64,000 bases of DNA from Paraburkholderia sp. D15. Its GTDB lineage: Bacteria > Pseudomonadota > Gammaproteobacteria > Burkholderiales > Burkholderiaceae. A program made the position numbers and the translations under genes. The stretch spans positions 4,278,001 through 4,342,000 of the forward strand of contig NZ_CP110395.1 in the NCBI RefSeq assembly GCF_029910215.1. Reading direction: 5' to 3'. How positions within the stretch are numbered: the stretch's first letter is position 1; each line of letters begins with the position of its first letter. The notes beneath the pieces were generated by a model. It saw nothing but the letters and a program-made list of their open reading frames with translations, searched no databases and was not told where the DNA came from. Positions 9,125-17,371 of this stretch are shown here, piece by piece.

Positions 9125-10660
9125 TTACAGGTTGATCAGGGTCTGGTCGACGGTCTGCTGGGTCTTGATCGTCTGCGCGTTCGCTTGATAGTTGCGTTGC
9201 GCGGTAATCAGGTTCACCAGTTCGCTCGTCAGATCGACGTTCGAGTTTTCCACCGCGCCGCCTTGCAGCACGCCGTGGTTGGTCGAGCCCGGCGCCGAAA
9301 TCTGCGCGACGCCCGAAGCCGAGGTCTGCTGGAATTCGTTGTTGCCGAGGTTCACCAGGCCGTTCTGGTTCGAGAAGTTCGCCAGCGCGATCTGGCCGAG
9401 CGCCGCCGTTTGCTGGTTCGAGTAGTTGCCGGTCAGCGTGCCGTCGGCGCCGATCGTGAAGCTGGTCAGCGTGCCGGCTGCGTAGCCGTCGGGCTGCAGC
9501 GAGTTCACGCCGTCCTTGCCGCCGTACTGGGTCGTGCCGCCGATGTTCAGCGTCAGGTTCTGCGGCGTCGACGAACCGTCGGTGGTCGGAATGCTGAAGT
9601 TGTAGACGTACGGCGTGGTGGTCGCGGTGAACGTCGGCGGATTCGTCAGCGGGGTGTTGACCTGGGTCGTGTTCAGCAACGTGCCCGACGAGTTGAAGTT
9701 CGCCTGACCGACCAGGTTGGCCGTGCCGGTCGAGGTGCCCGCGTACACGTTCCACACGCCCGCCGACGTCTTGGCGAAGTACATGTTGACGGTCTGCGAG
9801 CCGCCGAGCGAGTCGTACACCGTCGTGCTGGTCGAGTAGTTGTACGTCGACGAGCTGTTCTGGTTGAAGGCGATCGGCGTCGGCGAAATCGTCATGCTGT
9901 CGCCGCTGACCGGCGTGCCGTTCAGCGTGATGGTCTGGCCGTTGCCGAGCGACACGGCCTGGCCGGCGGTGTACGTCGCGGGCGCGGTGGTCGTGCCGAG
10001 CGTGTTGTCGGTCACCGTGTAGGTGGTCGCGCTCGTGAAGTTGACCGTGTACTTGTCGTTGTTGGTGCCCGACGCCGTGTTCGTGATCGTCGCGCCCGGC
10101 GTGCTCAGCGTGCTGCCGGTCTGGAGCGCGGGAACGACGGTCGGCGTGCCGAGCATCAGCGCGTCCTGCGCGTTCAGGTTCAGGCCGGCGACGATCTTGG
10201 TGGTCGCCTGCGGCGCGATGTTCGCGGTCGGCACGCTCAGCGGCACGGTCTGCGCGGTGTTGATGATGCCTTGCGCGTTCGCGCCGTAGCCCATCAGTTG
10301 CAGACCTTGCGCGTTGGTGATGAAGCCGTTCTTGTCGAGCTGGAACACGCCGTTGCGCGAGTACACCAGCGAGCCGTTGTTCGACAGCTGGAAGAAGCCG
10401 TTGCCGTTGATCGCGACGTCCAGCGCCTGGTTGGTGCTGGTGATCGTGCCTTGCGAGAACTGCTGCTGCACTTCGGCGAGCTTCGTGCCGATACCGACCT
10501 GATTGCCCACGGCGGTCGCCACCGAATTCGCGTACATGTCGGCGAACTGCGCCGCGCCGCTCTTGAAGCCAACGGTGTTCGCGTTGGCGATGTTGTTGCC
10601 GATCACGTCGAGGTCGCTCGACGACGCGGACAAACCACTCAAACCTTGTTGGTAACCCAT
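9125..10660 (-). CDS. flgE: Flagellar hook protein FlgE
   Basis: FlgE is the hook subunit. The 511-residue product starts MGYQQGLSGLSASSSDLDVI and contains GNNIANANTVGFKS; the C-terminal helix GGAVENSNVDLTSELVNLI is diagnostic. It is about 100 residues longer than enterobacterial FlgE because of an enlarged Thr/Asn-rich central region, which would form the surface-exposed hook domains. It sits between flgD and flgF. Confidence 0.96.
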   Translation of the reverse strand: MGYQQGLSGLSASSSDLDVIGNNIANANTVGFKSGAAQFADMYANSVATAVGNQVGIGTKLAEVQQQFSQGTITSTNQALDVAINGNGFFQLSNNGSLVYSRNGVFQLDKNGFITNAQGLQLMGYGANAQGIINTAQTVPLSVPTANIAPQATTKIVAGLNLNAQDALMLGTPTVVPALQTGSTLSTPGATITNTASGTNNDKYTVNFTSATTYTVTDNTLGTTTAPATYTAGQAVSLGNGQTITLNGTPVSGDSMTISPTPIAFNQNSSSTYNYSTSTTVYDSLGGSQTVNMYFAKTSAGVWNVYAGTSTGTANLVGQANFNSSGTLLNTTQVNTPLTNPPTFTATTTPYVYNFSIPTTDGSSTPQNLTLNIGGTTQYGGKDGVNSLQPDGYAAGTLTSFTIGADGTLTGNYSNQQTAALGQIALANFSNQNGLVNLGNNEFQQTSASGVAQISAPGSTNHGVLQGGAVENSNVDLTSELVNLITAQRNYQANAQTIKTQQTVDQTLINL

Positions 10661-10703
10661 GACGGTCTCCGTATCTGGAAAGTCGTAACTGACTGAATCT
10701 GAA

Positions 10704-11435
10704 TCAGAGGATGGCGGCGACGTTGGTCAGCCCGACGGTCGTGCCGTTCGACAGCACGAGACCCGGCGTACCGCTTGCCTGCATGACGACGCTTTGCACC
10801 GTCGCGCTCGACAACGTGGTCGCGGTCGCCTGCTGGCCGTTGATCGTGCCGACCGCGCTGATCGTGTACGTGCCGTCCGGCAGCGCGTTGCCGGCGGAGT
10901 CGGTCGGCGTCCAGCCCACCGGCACCGTGCCGGCCGACTGCTTGCCGAGGTCGACCGTGCTGACGATCTGCCCTGCCGAATTCTTGATGACCACCTGCAG
11001 GTCGCTCACCGAGTTGGCGAGCTGCACGCCGAACGAGGTGGCCTTGCCGCTCGCGACCGTGGTCGTATTGCCCGGGGCGAGCACGGTCGAACCGATCAGC
11101 AGCGCGGCTTGCGACTGCTGGCCCGCCGACATCTGCGTGGCGAGCGAGCTCAGGGTGGTGTTCAGCTGGCTGATACCCGACACCGTGTTGATCTGCGCCA
11201 GCTGCGAGGTCATCTGCGAGCTGTCCATCGGGTTGGTCGGGTCCTGGTTCTGCAACTGCGCGACGAGCAGTTGCAGGAAGGTCTGCTGCAGGCTGCTGGC
11301 GGACGTGCTGCTGCTCGAACTCGTCGAGCTGGTCGCGCCCGACGCGCTCGAGCTCTTGCCCGTGCCGTTCATGGTATCGAGCAACGTCTGCGAGACAGTC
11401 GTGCCGTTGCTGCCGATAGAGGTGTTGGTGGTCAA
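10704..11435 (-). CDS. flgD: Hook cap / scaffold protein FlgD
   Basis: FlgD caps the growing hook. The 243-residue product has the N-terminal export region, the conserved block FLQLLVAQLQNQDPTNPMDS, and a C-terminal FlgD Ig-like/Tudor region with the PVGWTPTDSAGNALPDGTYT segment. The start codon is TTG (11435), supported by a GAGGAG ribosome site 6 nt upstream and the absence of a better ATG before the conserved region. flgC ends 10 bp upstream. Confidence 0.94.
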   Translation of the reverse strand: MTTNTSIGSNGTTVSQTLLDTMNGTGKSSSASGATSSTSSSSSTSASSLQQTFLQLLVAQLQNQDPTNPMDSSQMTSQLAQINTVSGISQLNTTLSSLATQMSAGQQSQAALLIGSTVLAPGNTTTVASGKATSFGVQLANSVSDLQVVIKNSAGQIVSTVDLGKQSAGTVPVGWTPTDSAGNALPDGTYTISAVGTINGQQATATTLSSATVQSVVMQASGTPGLVLSNGTTVGLTNVAAIL

Positions 11436-11445
11436 GGAGCTCTCC

Positions 11446-11871
11446 TCAGGTTCCGATCGTGAGCGTTTTCAGCATCAGTGTCTTGGCGGTGTTCAGGGTC
11501 TCGACGTTGGCCTGGTAGGAACGCGAGGCCGAAATCATGTTGACCATTTCCTGCACCGGGTCGACGTTGGGCAACGTGACGTAGCCGTCCGAATTGGCGG
11601 CCGGGTTGCCCGGGTCGTAGGCCGTCTTCATCGGCGTCGGGTCGTCGACCACGCCGGTGACCTGCACGCCGCCGACCTGCTGGCCCGACGCGGTGCGTGC
11701 GCCGCCGAGCGGGCTCACCGCGAACACGACCTGCTTGGCCTTGTACGGCTGGCCGTCGGGGCCGGTCGTGCTGTCCGCGTTGGCGAGGTTCGACGCCGTC
11801 ACGTTAAGCCGCTGCGATTGCGCGGACATCGCGGAACCCGCGACGCCAAAAATATTCATCAGGGATGGCAT
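11446..11871 (-). CDS. flgC: Proximal rod protein FlgC
   Basis: FlgC is a proximal rod subunit. The 141-residue product includes [20 protein letters not shown] at the N-terminus and the C-terminal rod/hook helix ([21 protein letters not shown]). Length and motifs are normal for the family. Unusually, it is separated from flgB by 216 bp that contain a strong hairpin. Confidence 0.96.
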   Translation of the reverse strand: MPSLMNIFGVAGSAMSAQSQRLNVTASNLANADSTTGPDGQPYKAKQVVFAVSPLGGARTASGQQVGGVQVTGVVDDPTPMKTAYDPGNPAANSDGYVTLPNVDPVQEMVNMISASRSYQANVETLNTAKTLMLKTLTIGT

Positions 11872-11950
11872 GTTTCCTCACTCCTTTCCTGTCGACCCGG
11901 GCCGGCGCTTCTCGCGCCTGCCCGAATCCCCTGTGACCTGTTTCTCGGTT

Positions 11951-11972
11951 GCCGCCGGTGCGATCCGGCGGC
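11951..11972 (-). repeat. Hairpin in the flgB-flgC intergenic gap
   Basis: An 8-bp perfect GC-only stem (GCCGCCGG / CCGGCGGC, 6-nt loop) sits in the 216-bp gap between flgB and flgC. There is no U tract, so it is more likely an RNA-processing or stability element than a terminator. Confidence 0.45.
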
Positions 11973-12087
11973 GACGTCGATTCCCGTAGCGATTTGTTCC
12001 TGCGTACTGCTGTATCTGTGTCTGCCTGCGTGTCTATGACTGACCTGCTGCCGGCAGCGATGCGATGTCTTGCTATCGCGCCGGTTA

Positions 12088-12582
12088 TTACGAGCCCGAC
12101 TGAATGGCCGACAGCATGGTCTTGATCTGATTCGACAGCACCGTCATGCCCGATTCGAAATGCAGCGTGTTGTCCGCGAACTGCACCCGCTCGGTGTCGA
12201 TGTCGACCGTATTGCCGTCGAGCGCGGGCTGCGTCGGAATGCGGTACTGCAGATTGCCGTAGTCGTCCGACGCGCCGCCGGTCGGCGTCAGCGTCGATTT
12301 GCCCGGCATGTGGCCGGGCGCGGTCGAGACCATCGACATGCCGCTCGTCACGCCCGCGGGCTGCGTCATCGCGAGCGTCGAGTTGTTCGACGCGGCGGTG
12401 CCGGTGGCGCCGTCGCTCTTCTTCAGCGCGCCGGCCAGCGACGAAGCGAAGTCGACGTCGCGTGCCTTGTACCCGGGGGTATCGGCGTTGGCGATGTTCG
12501 ACGACAGCAGCTCCTGGCGATAGGCGCGCACATCGAGCGCCTGGCGGCCAAAGGCGAATTCGGCATCGAGTTTGTCCAGCAT
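12088..12582 (-). CDS. flgB: Proximal rod protein FlgB
   Basis: FlgB is the most proximal FlgB-family rod subunit, next to the MS ring/FliE. The 164-residue protein starts MLDKLDAEFAFGRQALDVRA and has SSNIANADTPGYKARDVDF, the signature of the family. It is the first gene of the leftward flgB-J operon. The start is fixed by the family N-terminus. flgA diverges on the other strand, and a shared class II promoter region lies in between. Confidence 0.96.
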   Translation of the reverse strand: MLDKLDAEFAFGRQALDVRAYRQELLSSNIANADTPGYKARDVDFASSLAGALKKSDGATGTAASNNSTLAMTQPAGVTSGMSMVSTAPGHMPGKSTLTPTGGASDDYGNLQYRIPTQPALDGNTVDIDTERVQFADNTLHFESGMTVLSNQIKTMLSAIQSGS

Positions 12583-12696
12583 TGAAATCTCCGGAGAACG
12601 TTCCCGAGGCTTCCCACCGCAGCCTCGCGTGAGGACTGCACGAGGCGGGAAGGCCTTTTTGCATGAAGTGCATCTTATGGGCGGGGCGCAAGGAGC

Positions 12697-12751
12697 AATC
12701 GGACGAATAACCGGGAAAGGGGGCTTCTATTCAACGTTTGCGCAAAGGGGG
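12697..12751. promoter_or_regulatory. Putative class II control region between flgB and flgA
   Basis: Two minus-strand copies of CCCCCTTT (12716-12723 and 12744-12751), 28 bp apart, lie in the divergent flgB-flgA region. The first is followed, reading toward flgB, by TTATTCGTCCGATTG. The same block occurs before flhF and flhB, so it is read as a shared class II flagellar promoter or activator (FlhDC) element. No footprint evidence is available. Confidence 0.5.
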
Positions 12752-12799
12752 CGCTCACTAGAATGCAAAGCGTACCGATGCATTCGATGGAGAACCGCG

Positions 12800-14479
12800 A
12801 TGGACCAGCCCACCTTCGATCCGACGCCCTGCGCGAACCGCGCGGCGCATCGCGTGGGTGCGGGCATGCCACGCCGGCTGGCGATGTCCGCCATCTCATC
12901 GGCACGGTTCGCACGGTGGCTGGCGGGGTCGGCGCTGTGTCTGTCGGCCGGCGTGCTGCTGGTTACGCCCGCCGCTTCCGCGCAGGACGCCGACGGGCCG
13001 ATCGTGATTCCCGGTCCCGGCGAAAAGAATCCCGCCGCGCTCGCGGATCTCGCGCAACAGATGCAGGCCGCGCCGGCGAAGCGCGCGGGTTCGCCGGCGA
13101 CACTCGCGGCGGCGACCGCGCAGTCGATGGCGCCCGGTCCCGTGTCGCGCAACACCGACGAGTTCACGCGTGCCGCCAATGCGAGCGGTTCGATCGTGAT
13201 TCCGGGTGCGGGCGAGCCGGCATCGGCCGCGCCGCAGATGATCCGCACGAATTTCAAACCGGACGCGAACGGCGTGGTGACGATTCCCGCGGCGAATACG
13301 CAAGCGGGAGCGGCTGGCGTCAACGTCGTGCCGGGACAGCGTCAGGCCGTGCCGGTGGTGGTCACGCCGGCGGTCCGGCCGGCCGTGGGTGTGCAGCCGG
13401 TGATGGCGAATGCGCCTGTCGGTAGTGCAGCTGGCAATGCCGGCGTCGGCATCGGCATCGGCGCTAGAAACGCGCTTAATCCCAACGTCAGCGCCAGCGG
13501 CGTCGCCGGCATCGCCAGCGACGCGTCCGCCAACGGTGGCTTCGACAGTCTCGCTTCGCGCGGCGAGCCGCCGCAACTGGGCGCGAACGGCAAGCCCGTC
13601 GCGGCCCGGCCGATCGCGCGGCCTGTCACTAGCGCCGCGCAGTTTGCCGGCGCGACACCCGCTTCGAACGGCATAGCGACGGCGGTGCCGGCCTCGGCGA
13701 TTCCGCCCGTTTCTACCGCAGCCGCAGCCGCAACCGCAGCCACAGCGTCAACACTTGCGACGCCCGCCCGTTCATCCCCCAACCGGCCGCTCGCTCCGGC
13801 GCTCGCGCAACAGAATCTGCGCCCCGCCGCCGTCCCGCAACCCGCGCCGCTGCCCGGCCAGCAGGATGCGGAAGCGATCCGCGGCGCGGCACTCGCGTTT
13901 CTGCAACAACAATCAACGGGCTTGCCCGGCAAGGTCGACATCACCGTCGCGCAGGCCTTCCCGCGCGGCCTCGCGGCCTGCACCGCGCTCGAACCGTTCA
14001 TGCCGAGCGGCGCGCGCCTGTGGGGCCGCACGACGGTCGGCGTGCGCTGCGCGGGCGAACGGCCGTGGACCATCTACCTGCAAGCGCGCATCTCGCTGCA
14101 CGCCACCTACTATCTCGCCGCCCGCGCGATGGCGCCGGGCGAAGTGCTGAGCGCCGCCGACCTCGTCGCCCGGGACGGCGACCTGACCGGCTTGCCGCAA
14201 GCGATCATCACGGACCCATCGGAAGCCATCGGTTCGGTCACGCTGATGCGCGTGGCCGGCGGCATGCCGCTGCGCTGCGACATGCTGAAGAGCGCGTCGG
14301 CGGTGTCGATCGGACAGACGGTACGGGTCGTCGCCGCGGGGGCCGGCTTCGCGATTTCGGCCGAAGGCAGCGCGATGAACAACGCGTCGCCCGGCCAGCA
14401 GGTCAAGGTCCGCACGGCCAACGGCCAGATCATTTCCGGCATCGTCAAGGACGGGTCGACGGTGGAGATTCAGCTATGA
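12800..14479 (+). CDS. flgA: P-ring assembly chaperone FlgA with long N-terminal extension
   Basis: FlgA is a periplasmic chaperone for FlgI. The C-terminal ~220 residues are the FlgA/SAF region (HATYYLAARAMAPGEVLSAADL, then GQQVKVRTANGQIISGIVKD). The start at 12800 has a GGAG ribosome site. A signal peptide ends near residue 61 (PAASA). Between them lies an extension of about 280 residues, rich in Ala, Pro and Val, that standard FlgA (about 220 residues) lacks. It carries three related motifs: IVIPGPGE at 68-75, IVIPGAGE at 132-139 and VVTIPAAN at 159-166. ATGs at 12866 and 12884 are alternative starts. It is divergent from flgB and precedes flgM. Confidence 0.93.
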   Translation: MDQPTFDPTPCANRAAHRVGAGMPRRLAMSAISSARFARWLAGSALCLSAGVLLVTPAASAQDADGPIVIPGPGEKNPAALADLAQQMQAAPAKRAGSPATLAAATAQSMAPGPVSRNTDEFTRAANASGSIVIPGAGEPASAAPQMIRTNFKPDANGVVTIPAANTQAGAAGVNVVPGQRQAVPVVVTPAVRPAVGVQPVMANAPVGSAAGNAGVGIGIGARNALNPNVSASGVAGIASDASANGGFDSLASRGEPPQLGANGKPVAARPIARPVTSAAQFAGATPASNGIATAVPASAIPPVSTAAAAATAATASTLATPARSSPNRPLAPALAQQNLRPAAVPQPAPLPGQQDAEAIRGAALAFLQQQSTGLPGKVDITVAQAFPRGLAACTALEPFMPSGARLWGRTTVGVRCAGERPWTIYLQARISLHATYYLAARAMAPGEVLSAADLVARDGDLTGLPQAIITDPSEAIGSVTLMRVAGGMPLRCDMLKSASAVSIGQTVRVVAAGAGFAISAEGSAMNNASPGQQVKVRTANGQIISGIVKDGSTVEIQL

Positions 14480-14567
14480 ACCGGCAGGCGCGTGGCGCCG
14501 GCCGGAACGATCCCGCCAAAGGGCCGGATCGTCTTGAAGAGCAAGGCAAAACCTGGAGCGATTGCGC

Positions 14568-14595
14568 TAAAGTTTTGATCAACGCTTGCCGTTAT
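14568..14595 (+). promoter_or_regulatory. Sigma28 promoter for flgM
   Basis: TAAA, a 16-nt spacer beginning GTTTTG, then GCCGTTAT. The spacer is one base longer than in the other sigma28 elements here. The -10 box ends 28 bp before the flgM GTG, giving a short leader. This allows FliA to drive its own inhibitor, as in enterobacteria. Confidence 0.65.
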
Positions 14596-14623
14596 CAGAA
14601 TCAAATCGTTCAGGAAGCCCATC

Positions 14624-14980
14624 GTGAAAGTCGATTCCACAACCAATTCGAATCTGCCGACGTTGAAAGACGCCCTCTCCCGTTCGCAACAAAGCGACGC
14701 GACGAGCGCGAACAGCAACGCCCAGAGCGCCGGCACGGCCGCGCAATCCACCACCGGCAGCACGTCGGGCGACGCGAGCGTCAGCCTGTCGGGTCTGTCG
14801 CAGCATCTGCGCAGCCTGGCGGCGTCCGGTTCGGCGGACATCGACACGGCGCACGTCGAGTCGATCAAGCAGGCCATCAAGGACGGCACGCTGACCATCG
14901 ACTCCGGCAAGATCGCCGACGGCGTGCTGAACACCGCACGCGACCTGTTGCAAAGCAAAACCTCGTCGACCGGCAACTGA
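14624..14980 (+). CDS. flgM: Anti-sigma28 factor FlgM
   Basis: FlgM holds FliA inactive until the hook is complete and FlgM is exported. The 118-residue product starts MKVDSTTNSNLPTLKD from a GTG codon with an upstream CAGGAAG site. It has a disordered Ser/Thr/Ala-rich N-terminal half and the FliA-binding helices at the C-terminus (AHVESIKQAIKDGTLTIDSG, then KIADGVLNTARDLL). It follows flgA and precedes flgN. The target, FliA, is encoded 1.6 kb away on the opposite strand. Confidence 0.93.
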   Translation: MKVDSTTNSNLPTLKDALSRSQQSDATSANSNAQSAGTAAQSTTGSTSGDASVSLSGLSQHLRSLAASGSADIDTAHVESIKQAIKDGTLTIDSGKIADGVLNTARDLLQSKTSSTGN

Positions 14981-15074
14981 TCGACACATCGAAGTACGGT
15001 GAATTGCCGGGCGGCGTTCGACAAACCCGGCTCGCGAAGCTAGCGCGAGCCGTCGTGTTCAGCGAGTTGTTGAG

Positions 15075-15521
15075 ATGAAAGACGCCCTGCTTGCCACCCT
15101 CGCCGAAGAATATTCGGCTGTCGAGGCGTTCGCCTCGATCCTGACGCTCGAGACCAAGGCACTGACCGCCTTGTCGCCGCTGGAGTTGCTTCCGCCGATC
15201 GTCGAACAGAAAACCGAACTGATCGGCGTGCTCGCCCGGCTCGAAGCCGAGCGCGACGCACAGCTCGCCGAGATGGGCCTGCCTGGCGGCTGGTCCGGCA
15301 TGGAACTCGCGGCCAGCGCCGACGCGCGCGTCGCCGAACAATGGTCGCTGTTGCAGAAAGCCGCCGAGCGCGCGCGCCGCTTCAATACGAGCAACGGCGA
15401 ACTGATCCGCGTGCGGATGGACTACAACCAGCGAGCCCTCGCCGCGTTGCAGGTCGAAGTGCCGAAAAAGACCAACTTCTACGGCCCGGATGGGCGGATT
15501 CCGTCGCAACCTGCGGTGTGA
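15075..15521 (+). CDS. flgN: Flagellar export chaperone FlgN
   Basis: FlgN is the cytoplasmic chaperone for FlgK and FlgL. The 148-residue product is mostly helical, with a FlgN-type core (LTLETKALTALSPLELLPPI and QKTELIGVLARLEAERDAQL). The C-terminus has NGELIRVRMDYNQRALAALQ. It follows flgM by 94 bp and ends before a strong terminator, so flgM-flgN form one unit. Confidence 0.9.
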   Translation: MKDALLATLAEEYSAVEAFASILTLETKALTALSPLELLPPIVEQKTELIGVLARLEAERDAQLAEMGLPGGWSGMELAASADARVAEQWSLLQKAAERARRFNTSNGELIRVRMDYNQRALAALQVEVPKKTNFYGPDGRIPSQPAV

Positions 15522-15539
15522 TGCCGCTGTGGCTGTGAC

Positions 15540-15564
15540 GCGCGCCGGTTCGTCGCCGGCGCGC
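15540..15564 (+). repeat. GC hairpin after flgN
   Basis: A perfect 9-bp inverted repeat (GCGCGCCGG / CCGGCGCGC, 7-nt loop) starts 19 bp after the flgN stop. It lacks a U tract and sits 80 bp before the stronger terminator; it may protect the 3' end. Confidence 0.4.
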
Positions 15565-15645
15565 CGCCGATGCGTTTTCTTCGGGTTTTCTTCTGAAGCG
15601 CTGCTGAAAGCCCAGCGCCAACAACGCTAAACCATTGTCTTCCCC

Positions 15646-15675
15646 AAGGGCTCGTCGTTCGACGAGCCCTTTCTG
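15646..15675 (+). terminator. Intrinsic terminator of flgMN
   Basis: An 11-bp perfect stem (AAGGGCTCGTC, loop GTTC) is followed by TTCTGTTTT. It ends the flgM-flgN transcript. The remaining DNA up to hicA (15676-15907) shows no gene; a weak -10-like TATTAT at 15888-15893 may serve hicA. Confidence 0.85.
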
Positions 15676-15907
15676 TTTTCCGCATCCCCGCAGCATCTCT
15701 CCCGACCGCCCTGCACGCCTTGCCCAGCAAGCGTTAGCCATTCGGCCAGGTGGCGTAGAGCCGTCCGGCGCGTTGAAAATCATGGCTCCCCCCCACTGAA
15801 GGTTCGCCGCCCTCCGTTCCGCGCTTCGACGCGAATCCGGACGGCCAGGGCGGATGCTACCCACTAGCGAGGTTGTGTAATCGTGTGTATTATGCGGAGA
15901 GTGATTC

Positions 15908-16090
15908 ATGAACAGCGCCCAGGTCGTCAAATTGATTCAGGCGGAAGGCTGGAATCTGGTCCGGATTTCGGGCAGCCATCGCCATTTCCGGCATCCATTG
16001 AAGGGTGGTCTCGTGACCATCCCCCACCCCAAGAAGGATTTGCCGCCGGGCACCTTGAACAGCATCCTGAAACAGGCGGGCTTGAAATGA
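15908..16090 (+). CDS. hicA: HicA-family mRNA interferase toxin
   Basis: HicA toxins cleave mRNA and are neutralised by HicB. The 60-residue product is a complete HicA: a dsRBD-like fold with the catalytic histidine at position 24 in ISGSHRHFRHP, and the ending GTLNSILKQAGLK. A GGAGAG site lies 6 nt before the ATG. Its stop overlaps the start of hicB by ATGA. It is intact and lies between the flgMN terminator and fliA, which suggests insertion into a flagellar region. Confidence 0.93.
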   Translation: MNSAQVVKLIQAEGWNLVRISGSHRHFRHPLKGGLVTIPHPKKDLPPGTLNSILKQAGLK

Positions 16091-16497
16091 AAAACCTGAT
16101 TTTCCCGATCGCCATCGAAGCGGGCGACAAGCAACACGCGTTTGGCGTCGTGGTGCCGGATATTCCCGGCTGCTTCGCGGCCGGCGATACGCTGGAAGAG
16201 GCTTACGAGAATGTGAAAGCGGCGATCGAATCGCATCTGGACACGCTGCTCGACGAAGGTATGCCGCTTCCGCAGGCGGGCAAGCTCGACGAGCATCGCC
16301 GCAATCCCGACTACGCGGGCTTCGTATGGGGATTTGTCGTGACGCGGAATATTCCCGCGCTGAAGAAGTCGGTGCGTATCAACATCTCGCTGCCCGAGGT
16401 GCTGATCCAGGATATCGACAGCTACGCGCAAACGCGCGGTATGTCGCGCTCGGCATTTCTGGCGTTGGCCGCGGAACGGGAGATGGTCGCGGCTTGA
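16087..16497 (+). CDS. hicB: HicB-family antitoxin with ribbon-helix-helix domain
   Basis: HicB binds HicA and represses the operon. The 136-residue product has the HicB partial RNase H fold (FPIAIEAGDKQHAFGVVVPD, then IPGCFAAGDTLEEAYENVK) followed by a C-terminal ribbon-helix-helix DNA-binding segment (VRINISLPEVLIQDIDSYA, then RGMSRSAFLALAAEREM). The ATG at 16087 overlaps the hicA stop by four bases, typical of translational coupling. A frame extending upstream through hicA is not real. Confidence 0.93.
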   Translation: MKNLIFPIAIEAGDKQHAFGVVVPDIPGCFAAGDTLEEAYENVKAAIESHLDTLLDEGMPLPQAGKLDEHRRNPDYAGFVWGFVVTRNIPALKKSVRINISLPEVLIQDIDSYAQTRGMSRSAFLALAAEREMVAA

Positions 16498-16608
16498 AAC
16501 AGGCCGGCCGGGGTCGGTCGGCCTCAGTTCATTCCCTGCTGGCGCGTGGCCGACTCTCAGTTGACTCTCAGTTAACTTTCTGTCGACCTCAACCCAACTC
16601 AGATTGCC

Positions 16609-17343
16609 TCAGGTCGCCTCGGCATTCGCCCAGGCCATTTCGCGCAGACGGGTACGCAACCGCGCCACCGCCTGGCTGTGCAGCTGACACACCCGCGATT
16701 CGCTGACTTCCATCACCGCGCCGATTTCGCGCAGGTTCATCCCACGTTCGTAGTACAGCGACATCAGCAGCTTTTCGCGTTCCGGCAAACGGTCGATCGC
16801 CTCCACCAGCGCCGAGCGCAGGCTGTCGTCGAGCAACGCGGACAGCGGGTCCGAATGATCGACGCAGTAGCGGTCGAGGAACGGCTCGTCGTCCGCCGAA
16901 CGGTCGAAGTCTTCGTAGTAGATCAACTGGCTGCCGTGCAGATCCTGGAGCATCGACTGATACTCGTCGAGCGGCATCTGCAGGTGCTCGGCGATTTCCG
17001 TTTCGCTTGCCGAGCGGCCCAGGTTCTGTTCGACCTTGTGCACCGCCGTTTCGACTTCGCGCGAGGTACGCCGCAGGCTACGCGGCAACCAGTCGTTGCT
17101 GCGCAGCTCGTCGAGCATCGCGCCGCGAATCCGCTGGCTGGCGTAGGTCTCGAACTGCGCGCCCTGGTCTTCCTTGTAACGGCTCGCTGCGTCCAGCAGG
17201 CCGATCATGCCGGCCTGAATCAGATCGTCGAGATCGACGCTCGCCGGCATCTTGGCGACGAGCTGCAAGCCGAGTCGGCGCACGAGCGGCGCGTACTTCG
17301 TCAGAACGTCGGCTTGGGAAATCTTTCCCTGAGCGTTATACAT
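16609..17343 (-). CDS. fliA: Flagellar sigma factor 28 FliA
   Basis: FliA directs RNA polymerase to late flagellar and chemotaxis promoters. The 244-residue protein starts MYNAQGKISQADVLTKYAPL and has sigma regions 2 (DLIQAGMIGLLDAASRY, RIRGAMLDELRSNDW), 3, and 4 (LPEREKLLMSLYYERGMNL then REIGAVMEVSESRVCQLHSQ). The ATG at 17343 follows an AGGGG site; the upstream in-frame stretch belongs to flhG. It is the last gene of flhF-flhG-fliA, and the promoters it would read are visible before flgK, ycgR, flgM, motA and fliC. Confidence 0.97.
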   Translation of the reverse strand: MYNAQGKISQADVLTKYAPLVRRLGLQLVAKMPASVDLDDLIQAGMIGLLDAASRYKEDQGAQFETYASQRIRGAMLDELRSNDWLPRSLRRTSREVETAVHKVEQNLGRSASETEIAEHLQMPLDEYQSMLQDLHGSQLIYYEDFDRSADDEPFLDRYCVDHSDPLSALLDDSLRSALVEAIDRLPEREKLLMSLYYERGMNLREIGAVMEVSESRVCQLHSQAVARLRTRLREMAWANAEAT

Positions 17344-17371
17344 CGTGCTCCCCTTGTCCTTGTGCCGCCTC

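Noticed and set aside
16501..16525. Hairpin after hicB as an intrinsic terminator
   Set aside because: The stem is reasonable but there is no U tract on either strand.
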